From NCBI RefSeq assembly GCF_031157275.1, contig NZ_JAVIFW010000001.1, positions 620,001-684,000 on the forward strand: DNA of 64,000 nt, written 5' to 3'. Both the position numbers and the translations under genes were made by a program. Each line of letters starts with the position of its first letter. Position 1 is the first letter of the stretch. This document shows positions 1 through 9,500 of the stretch, piece by piece. The notes below the pieces were generated by a model, which did not search any database, was not told where the DNA came from, and saw only the letters and a list, made by a program, of their open reading frames with translations. The DNA comes from Streptomyces sp. LHD-70. Its GTDB lineage: Bacteria > Actinomycetota > Actinomycetes > Streptomycetales > Streptomycetaceae.

Positions 1-366
1 ACCGATCACCTCGTACCCGGTGCCCGGCGCGTCCATCGCGAGCGCCCGCACCCGGTGCCCGTCGAGCAGCGCCAGCTCACGCCCCTCCGGCACCCGGCCA
101 GCAGCGGGCAGCCCCGCCGGGTGTTCGAGCGCCGGGCCCTCCTGGGGGTGCGAGAGCAGCACCTGGCGCACGCCGCTGAGCGAGCGGCCCGCGCGGGCGG
201 CCGCGAACGCCGCTCCCGGCGTGAGGTCGAGCAGCAGCACGCCGTCCACGAGGAGCGCGGTCGCGGCGCGCACATGGTCTCCGAGGGCGCTCGCGCAGGC
301 GGCGCAGGGGCAGTCGGGGCGGGGCAGCCCGTCGGGGGCGCCGGTGCCGAGCAGAGTCAGTTCCAC
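1..366 (-). CDS. CobU-like adenosylcobinamide kinase/guanylyltransferase, N-terminal part (partial)
   Basis: Only the first 122 residues are present; the gene runs off the left edge. The GTG start at 366 opens MELTLLGTGAPDGLPRPDCP, followed by a CxxC-like CPCAACASALG stretch and a segment ending LLLDLTPGAAFAAA. I recognise this as the extra N-terminal domain (metallo-beta-lactamase-like opening) that Streptomyces CobU proteins carry before the P-loop domain, which would act in cobalamin nucleotide-loop assembly. The kinase domain itself is outside the window, so the call rests on the N-terminus only. It is transcribed away from the small gene at 459. Confidence 0.6.
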   Translation of the reverse strand, partial: MELTLLGTGAPDGLPRPDCPCAACASALGDHVRAATALLVDGVLLLDLTPGAAFAAARAGRSLSGVRQVLLSHPQEGPALEHPAGLPAAGRVPEGRELALLDGHRVRALAMDAPGTGYEVIG

Positions 367-458
367 GGGGACGATCCTGCCGCGTCGGAGACGGTCTTGC
401 GCGCCCGGATAGGCTGCAGCCAGAAGTCGGATCTTGGACCAGCACCTGGGAGGCTGAC

Positions 459-683
459 ATGGCGGCGTGGACGTGGCGGTTCGAGAGGTCCGACGGCACC
501 GAGGTGGAACCGTCGGTCCAGCCCGAGGAGTTCACGACGCAGGGCGACGCGGAGTCCTGGATCGGCGAGGTCTGGAAGGACCTCGCGGACGGCGGCGCCG
601 ACCAGGTGCGGCTCTTCGAGGACAGCACGGAGATCTACGGGCCGATGAGCCTGCACGCGGAGGAAGCGGCGGCGCAGGACTGA
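459..683 (+). CDS. Small conserved actinobacterial protein of unknown function
   Basis: A 74-residue acidic protein with an ATG start and a good ribosome site (gggagg) seven bases upstream. It opens MAAWTWRFERSDGTEV and has a regular pattern of aromatic and acidic residues, with no signal peptide, membrane segment or cysteine. I recognise it as a small conserved Streptomyces family lacking an assigned function. It stands alone, divergent from the CobU-like gene and convergent with the RDD gene, and ends just before a strong hairpin. Confidence 0.75.
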   Translation: MAAWTWRFERSDGTEVEPSVQPEEFTTQGDAESWIGEVWKDLADGGADQVRLFEDSTEIYGPMSLHAEEAAAQD

Positions 684-691
684 GTGAGCGG

Positions 692-717
692 GCTCCGTGG
701 GGTGCGCCCCACGGAGC
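692..717. terminator. Bidirectional hairpin terminator
   Basis: A perfect 11-bp stem (692-702 with 707-717) closes a 4-base loop between the convergent small gene and RDD gene. There is no T-run, as is usual in Streptomyces. Confidence 0.7.
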
Positions 718-741
718 TTCCCTCGGCACGCACTCGGCGGC

Positions 742-1401
742 TCAGCCAAGATCCTTGCTGCGGACGTAGCGCAGCCCGCAATGGTCGTCGTCGTACGGCT
801 CGCCCTCGCCCGATATCAGGCTGAGGGGCAGCTGCATCGGGAGCCAGGTCAGGCCAAGGAGCCAGCGCCGGACGGTCTGCCAGAAGCGCGGACGTCCACA
901 GTCCTCGGAGCGCACCACACGCGTGGTGAAGAGGAACTTGCCGACGGTCGCGCGGAAGATCAGCGCCCCGAACACGTGGTGCACGAAGGAGATCCCGAGG
1001 ACGAGCCCCACCGCGTACCCCCAGAAGGTCCCGACGCTCTCGCCCTCGGTCAGCAGCTCCGCGAGCTTGAGACCGCCGAAGAGCGCGATCAAGCCGTCGA
1101 CCAGGGCGGCGAACAACCGCCGGAAGTCCCCGACCGCCTCCGGCACGGACGGCGTCGGCTGGAGCGGATGTGCCTGCCCATAAGGATGCGCGGGCTGCTG
1201 CTGGTGCTGCTGATACGGATGCTGGGCGTACTGCTGCTGATACGGGCCCGGCTGCTGATGCGGGCCCGGCTGCTGAGCCGCGTACGGATGGGGCGGCTGC
1301 TGCGGCGCGTAGGGCTGGTTCGGCTGCTGTGGAGCGTGGGGCTGGTTCGGCGGGGCGGCGTACGGGTGGTTCGGCTGCTGCTGGTTGGTCACGGTCCCCA
1401 T
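742..1401 (-). CDS. RDD-family membrane protein with Gln/Pro-rich N-terminal tail
   Basis: About 219 residues. The first 85 or so are a low-complexity Gln/Pro/Tyr/His tail with repeated PYAPQQP- and HPY-type units. The rest is an RDD domain: FRRLFAALVDGLIALFGG (first membrane segment with the Arg and Asp), a second segment around GYAVGLVLGISFVHHVF, and the typical ATVGKFLFTTRVV turn followed by a third segment. RDD proteins are small integral membrane proteins, some of which act in ion transport; the substrate cannot be told here. I chose ATG at 1401; a GTG at 1392 is equally possible. The tail probably lies in the cytoplasm. Confidence 0.8.
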   Translation of the reverse strand: MGTVTNQQQPNHPYAAPPNQPHAPQQPNQPYAPQQPPHPYAAQQPGPHQQPGPYQQQYAQHPYQQHQQQPAHPYGQAHPLQPTPSVPEAVGDFRRLFAALVDGLIALFGGLKLAELLTEGESVGTFWGYAVGLVLGISFVHHVFGALIFRATVGKFLFTTRVVRSEDCGRPRFWQTVRRWLLGLTWLPMQLPLSLISGEGEPYDDDHCGLRYVRSKDLG

Positions 1402-1491
1402 CCTGCACCACCCCACTGACACACGAACCCCCCTACTGCTCACAGCAGAAGGGGAGTTGGGCGTTCCGAAGAGAGGCGGGTCCGTGGGCGT

Positions 1492-2283
1492 TCAGCCCCG
1501 CACCCCGAACAGGTGCGTCAGCGCCGCCACCGCTCGGTAGGGATCGGTGCGCCCGGCGCGTTCCTCCGCCGCGAGCAGCGCCGCGAGTTCCGCTTCCGGC
1601 GGCAGCTCGGCGTCGTCGGGGGCCGTGTCCGTGAAGACGCGTACGCCGTACCAGGCGTGCAGCGGTGCGCCGATGCCCGCGAGCGTCGACGTCAGGGCGG
1701 CACGGCGGTCCGCGCGCACCTCGAGGCCGATGCGGTTGGTGTACGCCGTGGTGTCGAACGCGGTGAGTGCCGTCGGCCAGTCGCCGGACAGGCCGGGCCG
1801 CATCGCGAGCGCGTCCGCGTTCCGCACGAGCAGCGAGAGCAGCCCGCCCGGCGCCAGCATCCGGGCCAGACCGGCGAGCATCCCGTCCGGCTCGGCCACG
1901 TACATCAGGACACCGTGGCAGAGCACCACGTCGAAGGAGCCGGGCAGGAAGTGCACCCCGGTGTCACGGCCGTCGCCCTCGATCAGGCGGACCCGCGCGC
2001 GGATGCCCTCCGGCTCACCGGCGAGCGCCTCGCGGGCGGCGGCCAGCATCCGGGCGTCCGACTCGATGCCGGTGACCCGGTGCCCGGCACGCGCGAGCCG
2101 CAGCGCCTGCGTGCCCTGGCCGAGGCCGACGTCCAGGACGCGCAGCCGCTGCCCGACGGGAAAGCGGGCAGCGATCTGCTCGTCGAGCTGGCGCGCGACC
2201 AGCTCCTGTCGTACGACATTCCGCAGCCCGCCGAGGCCCTTCAGCCAGCCGGCCGCGCCCCCGGCGAAACCGAGTCCGCTCAG
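1492..2283 (-). CDS. SAM-dependent class I methyltransferase, probable CTG start
   Basis: The protein has the class I methyltransferase fold signature: LDVGLGQGTQALRLARAGH (motif I), GIESDARML (acidic end of strand 2), GDGRDTGV, and VLCHGVLMYV. The reading frame extends upstream of the first ATG (2049) through motif I, so an upstream start is required. No in-frame ATG or GTG exists there; the best candidate is a CTG at 2283 that overlaps the stop of the DUF3043 gene (CTGA) and has CGGAGAG 8 bases upstream. This gives 263 residues, normal for the family. Substrate unknown. It is translationally coupled to the upstream gene. Confidence 0.78.
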   Translation of the reverse strand: MSGLGFAGGAAGWLKGLGGLRNVVRQELVARQLDEQIAARFPVGQRLRVLDVGLGQGTQALRLARAGHRVTGIESDARMLAAAREALAGEPEGIRARVRLIEGDGRDTGVHFLPGSFDVVLCHGVLMYVAEPDGMLAGLARMLAPGGLLSLLVRNADALAMRPGLSGDWPTALTAFDTTAYTNRIGLEVRADRRAALTSTLAGIGAPLHAWYGVRVFTDTAPDDAELPPEAELAALLAAEERAGRTDPYRAVAALTHLFGVRG

Positions 2284-2876
2284 GGCCGCTCTCCGCGCTT
2301 GACCTGCGGCTTGGGCAGCCGCAGTCGGCGCATCTGGAGCGTGCGCATCAGGGCGTACGCGACGGCGCCGCGCTTCGGCTCGTCCGGGAAGCGCTCGCGG
2401 AGCTGCTTCTTCAGGCGGATCGCGGTGAAGACCGAGTCGACGACGATCAGCAGGATCACGAACAGCCAGAGCAGCAGCGCGATGTTCTGCAGCTGCGGAT
2501 TCCGCAGCATGCTCAGGACGAGGATGATCACCGCCATCGGCAGGAAGTACTCGGCGATGCAGAACCGCGAGTCGACGAAGTCGCGCGCGAACCTGCGCAC
2601 CTTGCCCTTGTCACGCACCGGCAGATAGCGCTCGTCGCCACTGGCGAGCGCCTCGCGCTGGCGCGCCATGTCCGCACGGCGGGCCTCGCGCTGTCGCTTC
2701 GACGCCTCCTTGCGGTTCGTCGGCGTACTCGCCACGCTGCGGCGCTGCGACTGGGCCTGGCTGCGCTTGGGGGTGGGGCGACCCTTGGGTGCCTGCGGGT
2801 CGCGGGGCTGCGTGGAGTCGGCTACCGGCGCCTTGGCGCTCGGGGCCTTCTCATCCTTGGAACGGCTACGGAACAC
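2280..2876 (-). CDS. DUF3043 membrane protein
   Basis: 198 residues. The N-terminal half is very basic and rich in Ser, Pro and Gln. DERYLPVRDKGKVRRFARDFVDSR follows, then two hydrophobic segments (YFLPMAVIILVLSML and IALLLWLFVILLIVVDSVF), and a basic C-terminus. This is the DUF3043 family of actinobacteria, function unknown. The GTG start at 2876 gives VFRSRSKDEK; the ribosome site is weak. Its stop overlaps the start of the methyltransferase, so the two probably form one transcript, divergent from pspA. Confidence 0.85.
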   Translation of the reverse strand: MFRSRSKDEKAPSAKAPVADSTQPRDPQAPKGRPTPKRSQAQSQRRSVASTPTNRKEASKRQREARRADMARQREALASGDERYLPVRDKGKVRRFARDFVDSRFCIAEYFLPMAVIILVLSMLRNPQLQNIALLLWLFVILLIVVDSVFTAIRLKKQLRERFPDEPKRGAVAYALMRTLQMRRLRLPKPQVKRGERP

Positions 2877-2922
2877 AAAACCCAAGGGTACGGGGTAGCC
2901 GGTGTGGACCACAGCCCGGTGG

Positions 2923-2948
2923 GGAACGATCCGGCAACGGCGGACGTC
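2923..2948 (+). promoter_or_regulatory. Candidate ECF sigma-E-type promoter upstream of pspA
   Basis: GGAAC at 2923-2927 and CGTC at 2945-2948 leave 19 bases between AAC and TC, fitting the AAC-N18/19-TC pattern of actinobacterial envelope-stress ECF promoters. It lies about 240 bases before the pspA start, in a 312-base gap with no gene. No transcription data are available to me. Confidence 0.35.
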
Positions 2949-3188
2949 CTGAAAGACAACGGCAACGGGATGGAACGGGACCTTCCAGGACTTTGCCGCA
3001 CTGATCATCTCGTCCGGGATCGTCTACTCCCTACGCCGGAGCGGCGGGCTCGTCACTCGTCCTTGGGGAGGAGTCGATCGACGCTCGAACAGTGCGGTAA
3101 TGGAGGCAGGGCCCGTAGGCTGGGTTCTGTCGCAGTGCTGGAGCTGGAACGGCCGGTCGGATCTGTCAGAAGGGGGCGCGCGAAGCCC

Positions 3189-3983
3189 ATGAGCGGTGTC
3201 ATGAAGCGTATGGGGATGCTCTTCCGCGCGAAGGCGAACAAGGCCCTTGACCGGGCCGAGGACCCGCGCGAGACCCTCGATTACTCGTACCAGAAGCAGC
3301 TGGAGCTGCTGCAGAAGGTGCGCCGCGGCGTCGCGGACGTGGCGACGTCCCGCAAGCGCCTCGAGCTGCAGCTGAATCAGCTCCAGTCGCAGTCGTCCAA
3401 GCTGGAGGACCAGGGCCGCAAGGCGCTCGCGCTCGGCCGTGAGGACCTGGCGCGCGAGGCGCTGTCCCGCCGTGCCGCCCTCCAGCAGCAGGTCACGGAC
3501 CTGGAGACACAGCACCAGACCCTGCAGGGCGAGGAGGAGAAGCTCACGCTCGCCGCCCAGCGCCTGCAGGCCAAGGTCGACGCCTTCCGTACGAAGAAGG
3601 AGACGATCAAGGCGACGTACACGGCGGCCCAGGCCCAGACCCGGATCGGGGAGGCCTTCTCCGGCATCTCCGAGGAGATGGGCGACGTCGGCATGGCGAT
3701 CCAGCGGGCCGAGGACAAGACGGCCCAGCTGCAGGCCCGCGCCGGCGCCATCGACGAGCTGCTCGCCTCGGGCGCCCTCGACGACCAGTCCGGCTCGACG
3801 AAGGACGACATCCAGGCCGAGCTCGACCGCCTCTCCGGCGGCACCGACGTGGAGCTGGAGCTGCAGCGCATGAAGGCCGAGCTGGCCGGGGGCACCGGCC
3901 CTTCCCAGCAGGCCATCGAGGGCGGCGACGACCAGGCCCAGGGCCGGCCGCAGCAGGACACGCCCCGCTTCGACAAGCAGTAG
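3189..3983 (+). CDS. pspA: Phage shock protein A (PspA/IM30 family)
   Basis: 264 residues, almost entirely coiled coil. It opens MSGVMKRMGMLFRAKANKALDRAEDP, the amphipathic membrane-binding helix and start of the PspA domain. The conserved YSYQKQLELLQKVRRGVADV and the long heptad segments rich in Leu, Gln and Glu follow. PspA proteins are ESCRT-III relatives that assemble on the inner face of the membrane and stabilise it under stress. The ATG at 3189 has GAAGGGGG upstream; a Met four residues on is a second option. The pspAA gene follows 45 bases downstream. Confidence 0.93.
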   Translation: MSGVMKRMGMLFRAKANKALDRAEDPRETLDYSYQKQLELLQKVRRGVADVATSRKRLELQLNQLQSQSSKLEDQGRKALALGREDLAREALSRRAALQQQVTDLETQHQTLQGEEEKLTLAAQRLQAKVDAFRTKKETIKATYTAAQAQTRIGEAFSGISEEMGDVGMAIQRAEDKTAQLQARAGAIDELLASGALDDQSGSTKDDIQAELDRLSGGTDVELELQRMKAELAGGTGPSQQAIEGGDDQAQGRPQQDTPRFDKQ

Positions 3984-4028
3984 GCAGCACCGGGCCGCGT
4001 ACGGAACCCTGACTCTGAGGAGAGCGTC

Positions 4029-4307
4029 ATGATCGTACGGATCATGGGGGAGGGGCAGGTGGAGCTGGCGGACAGCCACTTCACCGAACTGAACAAGCTG
4101 GACGACGAGTTGCTCGCGGAGATGGAGCGCGGCGACAGTCCCGGCTTCCGCACCACCCTGAACGCGCTCCTGGACAAGGTCCGCGAGCTCGGCACCCCGC
4201 TGCCCGACGACTCCCTTGAGCCCTCGGAACTGATCCTTCCGGCGCCGGACGCGACGCTGGAAGAGGTCAGGGAGATGCTCAGGGACGACGGCTTGATCCC
4301 GGGCTGA
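4029..4307 (+). CDS. pspAA: PspA-associated protein PspAA
   Basis: 92 residues with the hallmark opening MIVRIMGEGQVELADSHFTEL. It matches the PspAA family, which in actinobacteria sits directly downstream of pspA and is thought to help PspA work at the membrane. It is soluble and acidic, with a good ribosome site (GAGGAGAG). Gene order pspA-pspAA and the two-component pair after it suggest a membrane-stress module, although a hairpin at 4368-4389 separates pspAA from the kinase. Confidence 0.88.
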   Translation: MIVRIMGEGQVELADSHFTELNKLDDELLAEMERGDSPGFRTTLNALLDKVRELGTPLPDDSLEPSELILPAPDATLEEVREMLRDDGLIPG

Positions 4308-4367
4308 CGCCCGGCCCCCACGGCCTGGTTCCGGCCGGCCCGCCGTCGTGGCTGGTCGCGCGGTTCC

Positions 4368-4389
4368 CCGTGCCCCTGTCGGGGCACGG
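4368..4389 (+). terminator. Hairpin terminator inside a dispersed repeat copy
   Basis: A perfect 9-bp stem (4368-4376 with 4381-4389) lies in a copy of the GC-rich repeat whose core reads GGTTCCCCGTGCCCC. It ends 20 bases before the GTG of the histidine kinase, so it separates pspAA from the two-component genes at least in part. Confidence 0.55.
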
Positions 4390-4409
4390 CACCGGTACCG
4401 TTTCCAGGC

Positions 4410-5717
4410 GTGAGCACCCTCGTACGCGCCAGGGACTGGCAGAAGGCCCACCCGCTGGCCTTCGACGCCAGCCTCGCCCTGGCCGTACTCGCCTGCATGC
4501 TGCTCGGATCATTCGTGGAACCGCACGGTCCGCGCGGGCCGTACTTCGGGCGGAGCCCCGACGGGCCGAGCGTCGCCCTGATGCTCGCCGGCTCCGTCGC
4601 GCTGATCTTCCGGCGCCGCAGCCCGTGGCTGGTGCTCGCCGCCACGGTCGCCGTGTCCCTCGTCGAGGTGATCACCGGGGAGCCGCGGGCGCCCGTCGCG
4701 ATGTGTGCCGTGATCGCCCTGTTCACCGTCGCCGCACGCACCGACCGGCCCACCACCTGGCGGGTCGGCCTGCTCACCATGACCCTGCTGACCGGCACCG
4801 CGATGCTCACCGGGCCTTTGCCCTGGTACGCGCAGGAAAACCTCGGCGTCTTCGCCTGGACCGGTATGGCCGCGGCCGCCGGGGACGCCGTGCGCAGCCG
4901 CCGGGCCTTCGTCGACGCCATCCGCGAGCGGGCCGAACGCGCCGAGCGGACCCGCGAGGAGGAGGCCCGCCGCCGGGTCGCCGAGGAGCGGCTGCGGATC
5001 GCCCGCGACCTGCACGATGTGGTCGCCCACCACATCGCCCTCGTCAACGTCCAGGCGGGCGTCGCCGCACACGTCATGGACAAGCGGCCCGACCAGGCCA
5101 AGGAGGCGCTCGGGCACGTACGCGAGGCCAGCCGCTCCGCGCTCGACGAACTCCGCGCCACCGTGGGCCTGTTGCGGCAGACCGGCGACCCCGAGGCGCC
5201 CACCGAACCCGCGCCGGGCCTGGCCCGGCTCGGCGACCTCGTCGACGGCTTCCGTAACGCCGGGATCCCCGTCGAGGTGGCCTGCGCCGACGAGAACACC
5301 CCGCTGCCCGCCGCCGTGGACCTGGCCGCGTACCGCGTCATCCAGGAAGCCCTGACCAACGTGCACAAGCACGCGGGCGCCGACGCCAAGGCCGAGCTGA
5401 GCGTGATCCGGGTCGGCGGCAACGTGGAGATCACCGTCATCGACGACGGACCGGGCGTGGACGAACCCGCCGAGGGCGGCGGCGGCCACGGGCTGCTCGG
5501 CATGCGCGAACGGGTCTCCGCACTGGGCGGCGCCCTCACGGCAGGACCCCGCTACGGCGGCGGCTTCCGCGTCCATGCGATCCTGCCCGTTGCCGACCGT
5601 CCGGCCACCGACCGTCCGGCCACCGACCGCACGGCCACCGACCGTCCGGCCACCGACCGTCCGGCTGCCGACCGCACGGCCACCGACCGTCCGGCCACCA
5701 CGGGGGAGACCGCATGA
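4410..5717 (+). CDS. DesK/NarL-type sensor histidine kinase
   Basis: 435 residues. Four or five membrane segments fill residues 15-160. A coiled linker, an HisKA_3 dimerisation domain with phospho-acceptor His202 (ARDLHDVVAHHIA) and a HATPase domain follow (EALTNVHKHA N-box, DDGPG G1-box, GHGLLGMRERV G2-box). It would autophosphorylate and pass phosphate to the regulator at 5714, whose start overlaps this stop (ATGA). After residue 393 the C-terminus is a run of DRPAT-type pentapeptides from a 15-bp DNA repeat, probably disordered. GTG start; signal unknown, though membrane stress is plausible from the pspA neighbours. Confidence 0.9.
   Translation: MSTLVRARDWQKAHPLAFDASLALAVLACMLLGSFVEPHGPRGPYFGRSPDGPSVALMLAGSVALIFRRRSPWLVLAATVAVSLVEVITGEPRAPVAMCAVIALFTVAARTDRPTTWRVGLLTMTLLTGTAMLTGPLPWYAQENLGVFAWTGMAAAAGDAVRSRRAFVDAIRERAERAERTREEEARRRVAEERLRIARDLHDVVAHHIALVNVQAGVAAHVMDKRPDQAKEALGHVREASRSALDELRATVGLLRQTGDPEAPTEPAPGLARLGDLVDGFRNAGIPVEVACADENTPLPAAVDLAAYRVIQEALTNVHKHAGADAKAELSVIRVGGNVEITVIDDGPGVDEPAEGGGGHGLLGMRERVSALGGALTAGPRYGGGFRVHAILPVADRPATDRPATDRTATDRPATDRPAADRTATDRPATTGETA
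5595..5699 (+). repeat. Seven tandem 15-bp repeats inside the histidine kinase gene
   Basis: Seven head-to-tail units of gaccgtccggccacc or one- to two-base variants encode Asp-Arg-(Pro/Thr)-Ala-(Thr/Ala) pentapeptides. The unit keeps frame, so copy-number change would alter tail length without frameshift. Confidence 0.95.
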
Positions 5718-6406
5718 CCGCCATCAGGGTGCTGCTCGCCGACGACCAGGCCCTGTTGCGCAGCGCCTTCAGGGTCCTCGTCGACTCGGAGCCGGACATG
5801 CAGGTCGTCGGCGAGGCCTCCGACGGCGCCGAGGCCGTCGCACTCGCCCGCTCCGCACGTGCCGACGTCGTCCTCATGGACATCCGCATGCCTGGTACGG
5901 ACGGCCTCGCCGCGACCCGCAGCATCAGCGCCGACCCGGATCTCGCCGGGGTCCGCGTCGTCATGCTGACCACCTTCGAGGTCGACGAGTACGTGGTGCA
6001 GTCGCTGCGCGCCGGTGCCTCCGGCTTCCTCGGCAAGGGCTCCGAGCCCGACGAGCTGCTCAACGCCATCCGCGTCGCCGCCGCCGGGGAGGCGCTGCTC
6101 TCGCCCGCCGCGACCAAGGGCCTGATCGCCAAGTTCCTTGCCCAGGGCGGCAGTTCGGACGACGGCGACGGGACCGGCCGGGCTCACGCGGAACGCCTGC
6201 GGGCCCTCACCGGGCGCGAGCGGGAGGTCCTCGTGCAGGTCGCGGGCGGCCTCTCCAACGACGAGATCGCCGAGCGCCTGACCGTCAGCCCGCTCACCGT
6301 GAAGACCCATGTGAACCGCGCCATGGCCAAGCTGGGCGCCCGCGACCGGGCACAACTCGTCGTCATCGCGTACGAATCGGGCCTGGTACGTCCGAGGGTG
6401 GACTGA
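5714..6406 (+). CDS. NarL/LuxR-family response regulator
   Basis: 230 residues. Receiver domain with Asp10-Asp11, phospho-acceptor Asp56 (VVLMDIRMPG), Thr in VVMLTTF and Lys in FLGKGSEPDEL. The LuxR helix-turn-helix follows (LTGREREVLVQVAGGLSNDEIA, then LTVSPLTVKTHVNRAMAKLGA). It is the cognate partner of the kinase before it; the ATGA overlap indicates translational coupling. Target genes are not visible. The RND permease downstream is 156 bases away and might be one. Confidence 0.93.
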   Translation: MTAIRVLLADDQALLRSAFRVLVDSEPDMQVVGEASDGAEAVALARSARADVVLMDIRMPGTDGLAATRSISADPDLAGVRVVMLTTFEVDEYVVQSLRAGASGFLGKGSEPDELLNAIRVAAAGEALLSPAATKGLIAKFLAQGGSSDDGDGTGRAHAERLRALTGREREVLVQVAGGLSNDEIAERLTVSPLTVKTHVNRAMAKLGARDRAQLVVIAYESGLVRPRVD

Positions 6407-6562
6407 GCCCCGAACGGTCGTACTGCGCTCGCAGTATGTGCCGGATAAGGAAGGGGACCTGGGAGCGAGGAATACCGCTCCCGGCATGACCGAGGGTTGA
6501 AGGGTCGGGCGCAGGCTGCGCCCTCTCCTGCCGCGCAAGCCACAGAAGAGAGACCCTCACCC

Positions 6563-9500
6563 ATGTCCTGGCTGTCAAGATTCAGCCTCGCCCAACGGGC
6601 CCTGATCGGGCTGATCTCGATCGTCGCGATCGTGTTCGGCGCGATCGCCGTCCCGCAGCTCAAGCAGCAGCTGCTCCCGTCCATCGAACTCCCGATGGTC
6701 TCCGTCATCGCCCCGTACCAGGGCGCGTCCCCCGACGTGGTCGAGAAGCAGGTCGTCGAGCCGCTCGAGTCGTCCATCGAGGCGGTCGACGGCATCACCG
6801 GCATCACCGCCACCGCCAGCGAGGGCAACGCCCTGGTCATGGCCCAGTTCGACTACGGCGACAGCGACTCCAAGCAGCTCGTCGCCGACGTCCAGCAGGC
6901 CGTGAACCGGGCCCGCGCCCAGCTCCCCCAGGACGTCGACCCGCAGGTCGTCGCCGGCTCCACGGACGACATGCCCACCGTCGTCCTGGCCGCGTCCGCC
7001 GACGGCACCGACCAGCAGGCGCTCGCCGACCAGCTGGAGCGCAGCGTCGTCCCCGTGCTCAAGGACATCGACGGCGTCGGCCAGGTCTCGGTCGACGGCG
7101 TGCGCGACGTGCAGGTGGCGGTCACCCCGGACGAGGCGAAGCTGGCGCGGGCGGGCCTCACGCCGGGCGCGCTCGTGCAGGCGCTGCAGCAGGGCGGGGC
7201 GTCGGTCCCGGCCGGTTCCTTCGACGAGGCGGGCAAGAACCGCACCGTCCAGGTCGGCGGCGGCTTCACCTCGCTGCAGCAGGTCGAGGACCTGATGGTC
7301 GCGCCGGAGGCGGCACCCGGCGCCTCCCAGGGGCAGCCGAGGAAGCCCGTACGCCTCGGCTCCGTCGCGGAGGTCGAGCAGCAGGAGGCCGCGGCCACCT
7401 CGCTGACCCGTACGAACGGCGAGCCCAGCCTCGCCGTCGTCGTCACCATGGACCAGGACGGCTCCGCCGTCGCCATCTCGGACGCCGTCAAGGCCGAACT
7501 CCCGGACCTGCGGGGGGACTTGGGTTCCGGCGCCGACCTGACCGTGGTCTCCGACCAGGGCCCGGCGGTCTCGAAGTCGATCTCCAGCCTGACCACCGAG
7601 GGTGCGCTCGGCCTGGCCTTCGCGGTCGTCATCATCCTGGTCTTCCTCACGTCGATCCGCTCGACGCTTGTCACCGCGGTCTCCATTCCGCTCTCGGTCG
7701 TCCTCGCGCTGATCGTCCTGTGGACGCGTGACCTGTCCCTGAACATGCTCACGCTCGGCGCCCTGACCATCGCGATCGGCCGGGTCGTGGACGACTCGAT
7801 CGTGGTCCTGGAGAACATCAAGCGGCACCTCGGCTACGGCGAGGAGCGCAAGGAGGCGATCCTCACCGCGGTCAAGGAGGTCTCCGGCGCGGTCACCTCG
7901 TCGACGCTCACCACGGTCGCGGTGTTCCTGCCGATCGGCCTGGTCGGCGGCATGGTGGGCGAGCTGTTCGGCTCGTTCTCGCTGACCGTCACGGCCGCCC
8001 TCCTTGCCTCCCTGATCGTCTCCCTGACGGTCGTCCCGGTGCTCTCGTACTGGTTCCTGCGCGCCCCCAAGGGCACCGCGGAGCTCGACCCGGACGAGGC
8101 GCGCCGCAAGGCCGAGGAGAAGGAGGCCCGCAGCCGGCTGCAGCGGATGTACGTGCCCGTGCTCCGCTTCGCCACCCGGCGCCGCTTCACCAGCCTGCTG
8201 ATCGCGGTCGTCGTCCTGGTCGGCACCTTCGGCATGGCGCCGATGCTGAAGACCAACTTCTTCGACCAGGGCGAGCAGGACGTCCTCTCCATCAAGCAGG
8301 AGTTGAAGCCCGGCACCAGCCTCGCCGCCACCGACGAGGCGGCCGAGAAGGTCGAGAAGGCGCTCGCCGGAGTCGACGGCGTCAAGGACTACCAGGTCAC
8401 CATCGGCTCGTCCGGCTTCATGGCGGCCTTCGGCGGCGGCACCGACACCAACCAGGCCTCGTACCAGGTGACCCTCACCGAGGACGCCGACTTCGAGAAG
8501 ACCGGCGACGCCATCGAGCGGGAGCTCGGCGCCCTCGACGGCATCGGCGAGACCCGTATCGCCGCCGGTGACCCCATGGCGGGGCAAGACCTCAGCGTGG
8601 TCGTCAAGGCCGCCGACGCCGACGTACTGCAGAAGGCGTCCGAGCAGGTCAGGGACGAGGTCGCGGAGCTCGACGACGTCACCGACGTGCAGAGCGACCT
8701 GTCGCAGTCCGTGCCGCGGATCTCGGTCAAGGCCAACGACAAGGCCGCCGCGGCCGGGTTCAACGACACCACGCTCGGCCAGGCCGTCGGCCAGGCGGTG
8801 CGCGGCACGCCCGGCGGCAAGGCAGTCCTGGACGACACCGAGCGGGACGTCGTCGTGAAGTCGGCGAAGCCCGCCGAGAGCCTCGACGAGCTGCGCGAGC
8901 TGCGGCTCGGCCGGGTTCAGCTCGGCGACATCGCCACGGTGAAGCTGGTCGACGGACCGGTCTCGATGACCCGGATCGACGGCGCCCGCGCCGCGACGAT
9001 CACGGCGAAGCCGACCGGCGACAACACCGGCGCGGTCAGCACCCAGCTGCAGACCAAGCTGAACCAGCTGGAGAAGGAACTCCCCGACGGCGCCACGGTG
9101 TCCATCGGCGGCGTCTCCGAGGACCAGGACGAGGCCTTCGCCTCGCTCGGCCTGGCGATGCTCGCGGCCATCGCGATCGTCTTCATGCTGCTCGTGGCGA
9201 CCTTCAAGTCCCTTGTGCAGCCGCTGATCCTGCTGGTCTCCATCCCGTTCGCGGCCACCGGCGCGATCGGCCTGCTGATCGCCACCGACACCCCGATGGG
9301 CGTCCCGGCGATGATCGGCATGCTGATGCTGATCGGCATCGTGGTCACCAACGCGATCGTGCTGATCGACCTGATCAACCAGTACCGCGAGAAGGGCTAC
9401 GGCACCGTCGAAGCGGTCATCGAGGGCGGTCGCCACCGCCTCCGCCCGATCCTGATGACGGCCCTGGCGACGATCTGCGCCCTGGCCCCGATGGCGGCGG

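Noticed and set aside
2904..3188. N-terminal extension of PspA by about 95 codons
   Set aside because: The extension lacks PspA similarity and has no ribosome site; the ATG at 3189 gives the standard N-terminus.
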